This document shows positions 1-5,847 of a DNA stretch of 5,847 nucleotides, piece after piece; the stretch's first letter is position 1; each line of letters opens with the position of its first letter. The position numbers and the translations under genes were made by a program. This stretch comes from Armatimonadota bacterium (lineage in GTDB: Bacteria; Armatimonadota; JAAZEB01), in the NCBI GenBank assembly GCA_012841485.1, contig DUUU01000244.1:1-5847 (forward strand), read 5' to 3'. A model generated the notes under the pieces. That model ran no database searches, was not told the DNA's origin, and worked only from the letters and a program-made list of their open reading frames with translations.

Positions 1-384
1 CTGGCGCTTCGGAGCGCGGTGGCGCGCATGCGCGCGGCGGCGCCATCAGCGTGTCTGATTGCTTACGAGAACCCCCGGCGCACCGGCAACCTGATGCTGG
101 AGCTCCTCGCGCTCTCCAGCGGTGCTCGCCGACTGTACATGCTGGCGGATGGCTCTGCATGCCGCCCCGTGGGGCGCGGCCGGCTCGCTTTGCGGGTACT
201 GGCCGGTATGGGGGTGGCGGTTGCCCTCAGCGCGGCTGCCCTGGTGATGGGTGGGCTTCTCGCGTGCATGCTGCCACTGGCGGCTTTCCTCTATCGTTCG
301 TTTGGACCCAGGGGGTGCGTAGATGAACATGGAAGCAGCAGCATCGGCCCTGGAGAGCGTGGGGTGCCTCTTTTGCGGAGATAG
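1..384 (+). CDS. C-terminal part of an unidentified membrane-anchored protein (5' end outside window)
   Basis: This frame is open from the first base to TAG at 382-384, giving 127 visible residues; the start lies to the left of the window. The first 58 residues are soluble-looking, with ENPRRTGNLMLELL at about 23-36 and GARRLYMLADG at about 41-51. A long hydrophobic stretch follows at about 62-98, enough for one long or two short membrane segments, then basic residues. Third codon positions are G/C-rich in this frame, whereas the competing frame ending at 326 gives a Gly/Arg/Pro/Cys-rich protein typical of a shadow. I do not recognise the family; a membrane-associated sugar-locus protein is only a guess from the neighbours. 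The last 20 or so residues overlap the methyltransferase start by 62 bp and look unnatural. Dropping one G from the run at 311-315 would end the protein at TAG 320-322, directly before the next ATG. Confidence 0.55.
   Translation: MALRSAVARMRAAAPSACLIAYENPRRTGNLMLELLALSSGARRLYMLADGSACRPVGRGRLALRVLAGMGVAVALSAAALVMGGLLACMLPLAAFLYRSFGPRGCVDEHGSSSIGPGERGVPLLRR
310..315 (+). promoter_or_regulatory. Ribosome binding site of the methyltransferase
   Basis: AGGGGG lies 7 bases before the ATG at 323 and is close to the AGGAGG consensus. It supports ATG 323 over the second ATG at 329 (residue 3). It sits inside the coding region of the upstream gene, which suggests translational coupling. Confidence 0.6.
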
Positions 385-1318
385 CGAAACAGACGCGCTG
401 ACCCGGGTTCGCGACCTCAAGTTCTTCACTCCCGGCGAGTTTTGCCTGGTGCGGTGCCGGCGGTGCCGCCTGATCTATCTCAACCCGCGCCCCTCCCCGG
501 CGGGGATCGCGGCCTACTACCCCAAAGAATACTGGAGCGAGTCGGTTGGCGAGCTTCCGGACGTCTATCTGGATAGGGCCACCCGACACATGGTGAACGC
601 GATCTGTCGGCGCTACCCCGGGGGCCGTGTCCTCGATGTCGGGTGCGGCACGGGCGGCCTAGTGGCCTACTTCCGCGACCGCGGGATGGATGCGATGGGT
701 GTGGAGCCGATGGCGCGTCCGGCGCAGCTCGCGCGCGAGGCCGGCCTCAACGTGGTCACCGGGTATCTGGCGGAAGCGGCCTTCCCCGATGACTCCTTCG
801 ATGTGATCACCCTGGTGGACGTGCTGGAGCACACGCATGACCCGGTCGCCGTGCTGGCGGAGGCGCGGCGCGTGCTGAAGCCGGGGGGAATGCTGATGGC
901 CAAGGTTCCGAACATTTCTTCGCTGCAGGCGCGCCTCATGGGCCCGTGGTGGTTTGCACTGGATGTGCCGCGGCACCTCTACCATTTCTCGCCCGCCACG
1001 CTGCGGAGCGCGCTCTCGCGCGCCGGGTTCCGGTCTGTCTTCGCGCGGGCTCTGCCGGGAGTGTCGGGCGGCCTCATCTTTGAGCTGAGCACGCTCTACT
1101 GGCTGCGGGGCCTCCTTTTGGCCCGGCGAGGCATCACCGTGCCGCCGGTCGATGAGAGGCCGGCGAGCGAGTCTCTCGATGGCCAGGTTTACGCTTCGGT
1201 GCCTCGGGCAGGAAAGCGGGCGTTCCGCTGGTGTCTCCGGCACCTGGCTTACGCGCCGCTTTCAATCGAGAACGCCATCGGGCGCTCTGTCGCCATCGTG
1301 GGCACCGGGATGAAATGA
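323..1318 (+). CDS. Zinc-ribbon, SAM-dependent class I methyltransferase
   Basis: This 331-residue protein is predicted to transfer a methyl group from S-adenosylmethionine. An N-terminal Cys4 zinc-ribbon-like module has CLFC at 15-18 and CRRC at 45-48, followed by LIYLNPRPSP at 50-59 and YYPKEYW at 65-71, the usual signature of this architecture. The Rossmann methyltransferase domain follows: motif I VLDVGCGTGG at 103-112, the acidic residue of GVEP at 126-129, the SFDVITLVDVLEH segment at 158-170, and VLKPGGMLMAKVPN at 184-197. A conserved tail motif WFALDVPRHLYHFSP lies at 210-224. Such proteins are common in polysaccharide and secondary-metabolite loci; some relatives methylate sugar nucleotides, but the substrate cannot be told here. 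The gene follows the upstream membrane protein on the same strand and converges with the minus-strand sugar genes. The fold assignment is secure; the role in glycan synthesis is inferred from context. Confidence 0.92.
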   Translation: MNMEAAASALESVGCLFCGDSETDALTRVRDLKFFTPGEFCLVRCRRCRLIYLNPRPSPAGIAAYYPKEYWSESVGELPDVYLDRATRHMVNAICRRYPGGRVLDVGCGTGGLVAYFRDRGMDAMGVEPMARPAQLAREAGLNVVTGYLAEAAFPDDSFDVITLVDVLEHTHDPVAVLAEARRVLKPGGMLMAKVPNISSLQARLMGPWWFALDVPRHLYHFSPATLRSALSRAGFRSVFARALPGVSGGLIFELSTLYWLRGLLLARRGITVPPVDERPASESLDGQVYASVPRAGKRAFRWCLRHLAYAPLSIENAIGRSVAIVGTGMK

Positions 1319-1332
1319 CAGGCGTGCGGCGA

Positions 1333-1551
1333 CTACGGTCCCTCATCCGCTGGATCGGGCAGGTCCGGGTTGCCGTGCGTCTCTCTTGAGACTCCGAAGC
1401 GCGCGTGGGGCCGGATCGTGTCGTTGGGCGGCGTCGTCAGCTCCTTCACGGTGGCGTAGGAGAGGAGGTCCTGGAAGCCGAGGATGAAGGCAGCCAGGAA
1501 GCCGGGGAAGCCATCGCGGAAGCCCTGGTGGCGCACGTAGCGCCTTTGCTC
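1333..1551 (-). pseudogene. Relic: C-terminal tail of a family 2 glycosyltransferase
   Basis: Right after the stop of the family 4 glycosyltransferase, the frame shifted by one base continues for about 72 codons to TAG at 1335-1333. It encodes RRYVRHQGFRDGFPGFLAAF followed by ILGFQDLLSYATVKEL. From memory this resembles the end of many family 2 glycosyltransferases of the WaaE type, where a (K/R)Y...GF.DG..G...A amphipathic helix is followed by F..FL.YAK..EL. Codon choice keeps a strong G/C third position, so this looks like once-coding sequence and not a chance frame. The GT-A catalytic domain that should precede it is absent; its place is taken by the family 4 gene. I infer a deletion or replacement that left only the tail. 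The same frame stays open back to an ATG at 1674 inside the family 4 gene, but that part is a shadow. A small expressed peptide cannot be excluded. Confidence 0.55.
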
Positions 1552-2788
1552 AGTTGCGGTGGAGGAGGGCCGCCTCGACGTACACCTTGGCGGTGAGCCG
1601 GGCTGTTTTCTCCCAGGTGAAGCCCGCGGCGTGTGCTCTCCCGGCGTGGCGCAGGGCCTCATGGCGATCCGCATCCGTCAGAACGAGGCGCAGAGCGTCC
1701 GCGATGGAGCAGAGATCCTGCGGATCGAAGTACTCGGCGGCCGCACCGGCGACCTCCGGGATGGCGGAAGCGTTGGAGCAGGCGACCGGAATCCCAGCCG
1801 CCATCGCATCGAGCACGGGCAGGCCGAATCCCTCATAGAGAGAGGGTTGCGCCAGAAGGTCTGCCTCGGCGACGAGCGCCGGCAGGTGTTCGTCGGGGGT
1901 GAAGCCCAGCAGGCAGACCCGATTGCTGAGCCCCGTTTCCTGGATCGCCCGGGTCACCTCATCCCACCCGGTATCCGGCCGGCCGGCGATCACTAGCGTA
2001 TGCGGCACCTCACGGGCAATGGCGGCGAAACCGCGTACGAGGCGCGCGTGGTTCTTGTGCAGGCTGACGGTGCCCAGTGCAAGCACGTAGGGACCCGCAA
2101 GGCGGAGTGCCGCGCGCATCGCTGCCCGCTTCTCAGGGGGGCAGGCCTCCTGGAAGCGCGGGTCGGGGGCGTGCGGGATCACGCGGACCCGGTCATCGGA
2201 GACGGGGAGAACGCGGGTGATCTCTCGCGCGGCGGAGTGCGAGCCGGTGATCACCAACGTCGCGGCCTTGGCGAGGGTGGTAGCGTGGGCGCGCAGCAAG
2301 GCCGGGAAGTCGCCCCGGAACGCTTCCGGCCGCAGTAGGGGCAAGATGTCGTGGATGGTGACCACCAACGGGCCGTAGATGAAGGGCGGCGTAAAGCCCA
2401 ACTGGCAATGGAAGAGATCGATGGGTCCGGTGGCGACCTCGATGCGCGGAGGTCCGGCAAGCCGCTCCAGGATCGTGACCGGAAAACGGAGGCGTCGGGC
2501 GCGTGCCCGCCCCGTGGTGATGGGGCAGGCGCCCGATTTGGCGAGCAGGAGTGTGTAGTCGTTGCCGGTGTCCTCGGCGATGAGCGCCCCGGCGAGCAGG
2601 GTGATGTAGCGTCCGAGGCCGGATGGAGCAGGGAGCATGGCGGGTGACAGGTCAATCGCGATGCGCAGCGGTGGCCGGTTGCGGTAGGAGGGCGGGCGTC
2701 CCTGCCTGATGGCATGGCGGCCCAGCGCCGTGACTAGGGCGCCGGTCGTCGCGGCTTTCTCCCCCAATGTCCGAAGTGCGTTCAGCAT
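1550..2788 (-). CDS. Family 4 glycosyltransferase (GT-B fold)
   Basis: This 412-residue protein should transfer a sugar from a nucleotide-sugar donor to a growing glycan, probably at the cytoplasmic face of the membrane. After about 40 basic and hydrophobic N-terminal residues, the first Rossmann domain begins at LRIAIDLSP (41-49) with the GLGRY acceptor-site loop at 57-61, then VVTIHDILP at 142-150 and TGSHSAAREI at 181-190. The donor domain has LALGTVSLHKN at 236-246, LVIAGRPD at 265-272, LLGF at 293-296 and PSLYEGFGLP at 315-324, then AAGIPVACSN. The retaining-enzyme EX7E motif is present as E319 with Asp327 in place of the second Glu. Length and domain order are normal for GT4 proteins that extend O-antigen-like chains. 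The ATG at 2788 has GAGG 8 bases upstream, overlapping the TGA of the preceding gene 10 bp away, so the two genes are cotranscribed and probably translationally coupled. Donor and acceptor are unknown. Confidence 0.93.
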   Translation of the reverse strand: MLNALRTLGEKAATTGALVTALGRHAIRQGRPPSYRNRPPLRIAIDLSPAMLPAPSGLGRYITLLAGALIAEDTGNDYTLLLAKSGACPITTGRARARRLRFPVTILERLAGPPRIEVATGPIDLFHCQLGFTPPFIYGPLVVTIHDILPLLRPEAFRGDFPALLRAHATTLAKAATLVITGSHSAAREITRVLPVSDDRVRVIPHAPDPRFQEACPPEKRAAMRAALRLAGPYVLALGTVSLHKNHARLVRGFAAIAREVPHTLVIAGRPDTGWDEVTRAIQETGLSNRVCLLGFTPDEHLPALVAEADLLAQPSLYEGFGLPVLDAMAAGIPVACSNASAIPEVAGAAAEYFDPQDLCSIADALRLVLTDADRHEALRHAGRAHAAGFTWEKTARLTAKVYVEAALLHRN

Positions 2789-2798
2789 CTTGGCCGCC

Positions 2799-3692
2799 TC
2801 AAAGTTTCAGGAGGTTGCTCAGGGGCTCGCCGGAGAGCTGCAGCACCTCCAGGTCGATCAGCCCTTCTTGTGCGCCCGCGTGACGTGCCTTTGGGATCAG
2901 AGGTATTGATGCGAGTGCCCCCAGAATCCCGCTCGCGTCTCTGCGGCGCAACAGGTCGGCGAGGGCGCGCAGCGTGGCACGCGCGAGGAAGGGCAGGAGC
3001 AGCGAGCGACTGCGAAGGTTTTTCCAGCCGAAGAGGAAGCGGTTTCGGGTGCGAATCCGGCGCACGTAGGCCGGGGAGTACAGTCGGCGTACCGTGACGC
3101 TCTCTAGGTGGAGGAAGTGGCAGCGGTTATCGAGTACGATCCGCCAGCCGCGGCGCCAGGCGTTCCAGCCCAGATCCAGGTCCTCCCAGTAGAAGGGGGA
3201 GTAGAGGGGATCGAAGCCGCCGAGCTCCAGGAACACTTCCCGGCGGAAGAGGCCCCCACCGGCCGGCGCCCCGATCTGATAGCGGACCCCCTCCGGCTCG
3301 CGTGCCGACCCTGCCGGCGATGGGTGGGCACTCAGATACCAGGGCCCGGCGGCGAATACCCGGGAGTCGTGCAGGTGCTCCCGAAGCATCTTGACCGATT
3401 CCGGGGTCACCTCCATATCGCTGTTGAGGAGGAGCACGAGGGGGTGGTTTGCCTCTCGAACGCCGAGGTTGCAGGCGGCCCCAAAACCGACGCTTTCACG
3501 CAGGGAGACAACACGCACCGTGGAGAACTCCTCGCGCAGCATCTCCACGCTGCCATCGGTGCTGGCATCGTCGATCACCACCACCTCGTTCTCGGGCGGC
3601 GGCAGCTCGCGCAGCAGGGGCGGCAGCGTGCGCCGGAGCAGGTCGGCCCCGTCGCGGTTCGGGATCACGGCGCTGATTGGTGCGCTGGGCAA
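2799..3692 (-). CDS. Family 2 glycosyltransferase (GT-A fold, rhamnosyltransferase-like)
   Basis: I place the start at TTG 3692-3690, giving 297 residues, because AAGGAG lies 6 bases upstream and the protein then opens with PSAPISAVIPNRDG, exactly where this family begins. A longer version from TTG 3782 would add 30 residues without family character. Motifs in the 297-residue numbering: VVVIDDASTDGS at 37-48 (donor binding), GFGAACNLG at 69-77, LLLNSDMEV at 87-95 with the metal-binding D92 of the DxD-like motif, GGGLFRREVF at 145-154, and YWEDLDLGW at 168-176 containing the catalytic-region ED pair (170-171). The C-terminal third has RTRNRFLFGWKNL, as in WbbL-type rhamnosyltransferases, and hydrophobic amphipathic helices that probably rest on the membrane. 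The enzyme should use a nucleotide sugar, possibly dTDP-rhamnose, but the specificity is unproven. It is followed 10 bp later by the family 4 glycosyltransferase. Confidence 0.92.
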   Translation of the reverse strand: MPSAPISAVIPNRDGADLLRRTLPPLLRELPPPENEVVVIDDASTDGSVEMLREEFSTVRVVSLRESVGFGAACNLGVREANHPLVLLLNSDMEVTPESVKMLREHLHDSRVFAAGPWYLSAHPSPAGSAREPEGVRYQIGAPAGGGLFRREVFLELGGFDPLYSPFYWEDLDLGWNAWRRGWRIVLDNRCHFLHLESVTVRRLYSPAYVRRIRTRNRFLFGWKNLRSRSLLLPFLARATLRALADLLRRRDASGILGALASIPLIPKARHAGAQEGLIDLEVLQLSGEPLSNLLKL

Positions 3693-3878
3693 GGGAGGCT
3701 CCTTCCGTGCATCTGCGAGGCGTGTGGTCTGGCGTACCGAACGCGGTCCTGCCCCGGAGTTCAACACGGAGTTACGGATCAAGATTCGCTGTGCCAGGCC
3801 CGGATCCTGCTTCGGCTAAGGCGTGCCGGGATGGTCTTGCCCACCTGACGGCGCGGCACCGTCGCGCCCGCCCGGACC
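3693..3878. other. 186-bp gap between membrane protein and family 2 glycosyltransferase
   Basis: No supported gene lies here. The gap is long for an operon in which the next junction is only 10 bp, so it may hold a promoter or processing site for the two glycosyltransferases. I find no convincing -35/-10 pair. A weak inverted repeat (GACGG at 3847-3851, CCGTC at 3859-3863, 7-base loop) lies soon after the stop of the membrane protein but lacks a T-tract on the minus strand, so I do not call it a terminator. Confidence 0.5.
3699..3704 (-). promoter_or_regulatory. Ribosome binding site that fixes the TTG start of the family 2 glycosyltransferase
   Basis: On the minus strand AAGGAG lies 6 bases before TTG 3692. 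It is the best Shine-Dalgarno match in the window and decides against the more distal TTG at 3782, before which I see no comparable site. The GGAG...CTCC around it could pair locally and partly mask it. Confidence 0.7.
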
Positions 3879-4958
3879 CTATCTGCCGGACGGTGATATC
3901 GGCAGCTCCCTCGCGGCGCGCTCCACCATCCGCAGTCCGTTCCGGGGCGCTGGCACGATGCTATCTCTCCAGGCGTAGCAGCGCGGGTACAGTGGACTGA
4001 ACGCGGCGGATAGCAACAGGACCAACCGCGCCTGGCGCAGTTGCTTCGCTTCCACGGTGCGGGCGTAACGAACGAGGGCGTGCAGAGCCGCGCCCCAGGC
4101 CATCAGGATGAAGACTCGCGTGGTGTCTTCAGTGAAGAAGGTGATGACGGCGTACGCCAACATCAGCATCACGAGGGCGAGGGCATAGCGCCTGTCTCGT
4201 CGGTAGAGCATCACGGTCGCTATGGCCAGCGGAGGCCACAGGCACCCGAGCAGTGAGAAGATGCGCATCCCTACATGCGAGGCGTTCATCTGCAGCCACT
4301 CGCCCGGCGGCCTCATCAGCACAAAGTCGAGGCGTGACATCGCCTCGATGCCGAAAGCGAGGTGGAACAGCTTGACGCCGAGGGTACCCAGGGTGAACCC
4401 GGCGATGCATGCTAGGTAGTGGCGCCGCCCGACAGCGTTCTCCCCGCTCCCCGCCCTCAGCGCCATCACACCGGCAACCCCGAAGAGGATGGCAGGGTGG
4501 TTCAGGGCTCCCAGCAGGCAGACGGCAAATAGGACCGGAGCCGACCTGGTGAAGAGGGCGACTGCCGTGAGGATGAAAGTGATGCAGTCCGGCATACCGA
4601 GCCAGGAGAGCATGACGATGGTGAGCGGGCTGAACGCCATCAGGGTGAAGAGGGCCAGCGAGAGGCCCGGGTCGGATGGATCACGCAGCCTGCCGGCGAG
4701 GTAGAGGGCGCCCAGGAGGATGGCCAACAGGCAGAGCCCGTAGAACTGGTGCGGCAGTGTCAGCCCTGCCAGGTTGGCCAGGACCGGGAGCAGGACCGAC
4801 TCTTGCCAGTAGTTGTCCGGTGCAATATCGGATCGTATGGTGTAGGGGTTCTCTGCCAGACGCCGGTAATGGTCTGGAGGTACGATCCCAACGCCGTTGC
4901 TCAGGCCGGCAATGGCCACGACAAATGCGATCCCGAACCAGTAGTGGCTTCGACGCAA
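3879..4958 (-). CDS. Polytopic inner-membrane protein, possibly GT-C glycosyltransferase-like or polymerase-like
   Basis: This 359-residue protein starts at TTG 4958, the only start codon before the in-frame TAG at 4982-4980, with a weak GGGGGG 8 bases upstream. The N-terminus is MRRSHYW followed by a membrane segment at about 8-27. I estimate 8-10 membrane segments in all, including about 73-90, 100-118, 140-167, 182-205, 236-257, 265-282, 286-303 and 315-328. The first extracytoplasmic loop is long (about 28-70), with PPDHYRRLAENPYT and DIAPDNYW. An acidic residue early in this loop (D29) is where GT-C glycosyltransferases carry their catalytic Asp/Glu. Other notable spots are WLGMPD at 119-124, LNHPAIL at 152-158 and FTEDTTRV at about 283-290. 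GT-C enzymes use lipid-linked sugars; EpsG- or Wzy-like polymerases are the other reading. I do not recognise a named family. Its position upstream of two glycosyltransferases supports a glycan role. Confidence 0.8.
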   Translation of the reverse strand: MRRSHYWFGIAFVVAIAGLSNGVGIVPPDHYRRLAENPYTIRSDIAPDNYWQESVLLPVLANLAGLTLPHQFYGLCLLAILLGALYLAGRLRDPSDPGLSLALFTLMAFSPLTIVMLSWLGMPDCITFILTAVALFTRSAPVLFAVCLLGALNHPAILFGVAGVMALRAGSGENAVGRRHYLACIAGFTLGTLGVKLFHLAFGIEAMSRLDFVLMRPPGEWLQMNASHVGMRIFSLLGCLWPPLAIATVMLYRRDRRYALALVMLMLAYAVITFFTEDTTRVFILMAWGAALHALVRYARTVEAKQLRQARLVLLLSAAFSPLYPRCYAWRDSIVPAPRNGLRMVERAARELPISPSGR

Positions 4959-5185
4959 GTTGCCTGCCCCCCAAGAAGCCTACCGCGGGCATCTACGACA
5001 CCGGTGAGCTCCTCCCGGTGGAAGAGCATCCCCGGCCGGCTAAGGAGGCTCCTCTCGCGCGGTGGCGGAGCGAGCGACTCGAAACGCCAGCCCCGCGCCC
5101 GCGCTGTCGATAGTGTGTAGAGATGCGAATACCGGTTCTGTAGTCGGCTGCTGATTCCTGCGACCGCAGTGTTGCTGATGGGGTG
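4959..5185. other. 227-bp gap between amidohydrolase-like gene and membrane protein; possible decayed coding sequence
   Basis: No intact gene can be supported. The minus-strand frame that follows the amidohydrolase stop directly stays open through the whole gap and reads like protein (for example RYSHLYTLSTARARGWRFES, then GMLFHREELTGVVDARGRLL), but its first ATG is at 5029 and it runs out of frame into the membrane protein. The exactly complementary plus-strand frame, ending at TAG 5111-5113, also reads like protein (PTAGIYDTGELLPVEEHPRP). One of them could be a relic, and sense and antisense cannot be told apart here. An inverted repeat CACCGG/CCGGTG (4999-5004 and 5015-5020) could form a small hairpin in the leader of the membrane protein. 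I see no clear promoter or terminator. Confidence 0.4.
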
Positions 5186-5847
5186 CTATTGCTGGATCAG
5201 CCGCGCGGCGTTTTTCCAGCGGATTGCTTCCATCGCGTCCTCGGGGAGGTCGAGGAGCTCCAGCTTCAGCAGGGGCACCTCCGGCACCGTGAACGGCATC
5301 CCGCTGCCGAAGACAAGGTGATCCGGGCCGACGGCGGCGATCAGCTTCTGCAGCTCCTCCTGGAGCACGGCGGTGAGGCGCGAGATCTCCAGGGCGTAGT
5401 CGCCTTGCGCCTCGCCCGGCTTCCCGAACGCGGTGTGCAGGTAGCCCATGCCGTTCACCGGGAGGAACTTCGCCTTGGGGTGCGCCCGGGCGGCCTCCGC
5501 GACTTCGTGCGCGGTGACGTCGGGAATGTCGAGGAGCCAGGAACGCTGGCGGTAGTCCTCCACGCGCAGGGGCACCGAGATCACCAATCCCCGTGCCATA
5601 GCCGCCTCGATGAGCGCCTTTCCGTTGGCGTCTCCCAGCGAGTAGCGGTGGTACTTCGGGTAGAGGCGCAGCCCACGGATGCCAAACTCCTCGCAACAGA
5701 CGGCGAGGCCGTGCTCCCAATCGGCGTAGGTGGGGTTGATCACCGCGAAGGGAATGAGCCGGTCCGGGTGCGCGCGCGTCTCGGCGAACAGCTCCTCGTT
5801 GCCCGCCTGCGGGTTGCGGTAGAGGATGGCGCTGGCCGAGGAGACGA
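5186..5847 (-). CDS. Amidohydrolase-2-like TIM-barrel protein, C-terminal part (N-terminus outside window)
   Basis: The frame is open from the right edge to TAG at 5188-5186, giving 219 visible residues. The GTG at 5743 is internal, since the sequence before it (IPFAVINPTYADW across that point) already matches the family, so the gene is cut by the window edge. The pattern is that of PF04909 barrels: FAVINP at about 33-38, GIRGLRLYPKYHRYSL at 55-70, a strand at VISVPLR (88-94), then FLPVNGMGY (127-135), HLVFGSGMPF (176-185) and a closing helix WKNAARLI. In active relatives these last three strands usually carry His, His and Asp (iH, DHlG/nHcG, FGsDyP). Here none of them is visible, with Gly182 where Asp is expected. 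The protein may therefore be a non-hydrolytic or divergent member. Substrate unknown. A link to the sugar genes is unproven, as a 227-bp gap separates them. Confidence 0.85.
   Translation of the reverse strand, partial: VSSASAILYRNPQAGNEELFAETRAHPDRLIPFAVINPTYADWEHGLAVCCEEFGIRGLRLYPKYHRYSLGDANGKALIEAAMARGLVISVPLRVEDYRQRSWLLDIPDVTAHEVAEAARAHPKAKFLPVNGMGYLHTAFGKPGEAQGDYALEISRLTAVLQEELQKLIAAVGPDHLVFGSGMPFTVPEVPLLKLELLDLPEDAMEAIRWKNAARLIQQ

Noticed and set aside
51..326. A plus-strand frame ending in an ATGA overlap with the methyltransferase start
   Set aside because: The overlap geometry looks attractive, but the translation is Gly/Arg/Pro/Cys-rich junk, whereas the other frame has a membrane segment and better codon use.
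659..1243. A 194-codon minus-strand frame opposite the methyltransferase
   Set aside because: It is rich in Arg, His and Gln without motifs, and lies antisense to a clear methyltransferase domain.
1379..1392. Inverted repeat GTCTC-TCTT-GAGAC as a possible terminator between the converging genes
   Set aside because: The stem is only 5 bp, A/T-containing, without a T-tract, and it lies inside the glycosyltransferase relic.
3108..3848. A 246-codon plus-strand open frame opposite the family 2 glycosyltransferase
   Set aside because: It is antisense to a gene with complete GT2 motifs, and its translation has no recognisable motifs; long antisense frames are expected in high-GC DNA.
4903..5029. 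A 43-codon minus-strand frame from ATG 5029 into the start of the membrane protein gene
   Set aside because: It has no well-placed ribosome binding site and its second half is only the membrane gene read out of frame; it is mentioned instead as part of the possible relic in the gap.
5040..5720. A 226-codon minus-strand frame over the amidohydrolase-like gene
   Set aside because: Its product is dominated by Arg, Gly, Ala and Pro, typical of an out-of-frame shadow, while the overlapping frame has a family pattern.

Overview
The window comes from a high-GC bacterial chromosome (roughly two thirds G+C by eye, with strong G/C at third codon positions in the real genes). Two of the genes start with TTG. 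Nothing marks the species. The combination of surface-sugar genes with an unusual amidohydrolase-2 family protein would fit a lineage such as Armatimonadota, but that is a guess. There are no RNA genes, insertion sequences, CRISPR repeats or phage genes.

Layout. On the plus strand, positions 1-384 hold the C-terminal end of an unidentified membrane-anchored protein. It runs into a zinc-ribbon plus SAM methyltransferase gene (323-1318). Everything else is on the minus strand and reads right to left: the C-terminal two thirds or so of an amidohydrolase-like protein (5847-5186), a 227-bp gap, a polytopic membrane protein (4958-3879), a 186-bp gap, a family 2 glycosyltransferase (3692-2799), a family 4 glycosyltransferase (2788-1550), and what looks like the severed C-terminal tail of a second family 2 glycosyltransferase (1551-1333). 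The two strands converge at 1318/1333 with only 14 bp between stop codons.

Together the methyltransferase, the two glycosyltransferases and the membrane protein look like part of a locus for a cell-surface polysaccharide or glycoconjugate. The glycosyltransferases would build the glycan at the cytoplasmic face of the membrane. The membrane protein could add a sugar from a lipid donor or polymerise or transport units. The methyltransferase could methylate a sugar or a related metabolite. No substrate can be read from the sequence. The amidohydrolase-like gene may be an unrelated neighbour.

I do not see a convincing new biological system. The points most worth a second look are the glycosyltransferase tail relic, the amidohydrolase without its expected metal ligands, the unassigned membrane protein, the possible frameshift at 311-315, and the 4959-5185 gap, which may hold a decayed coding sequence.
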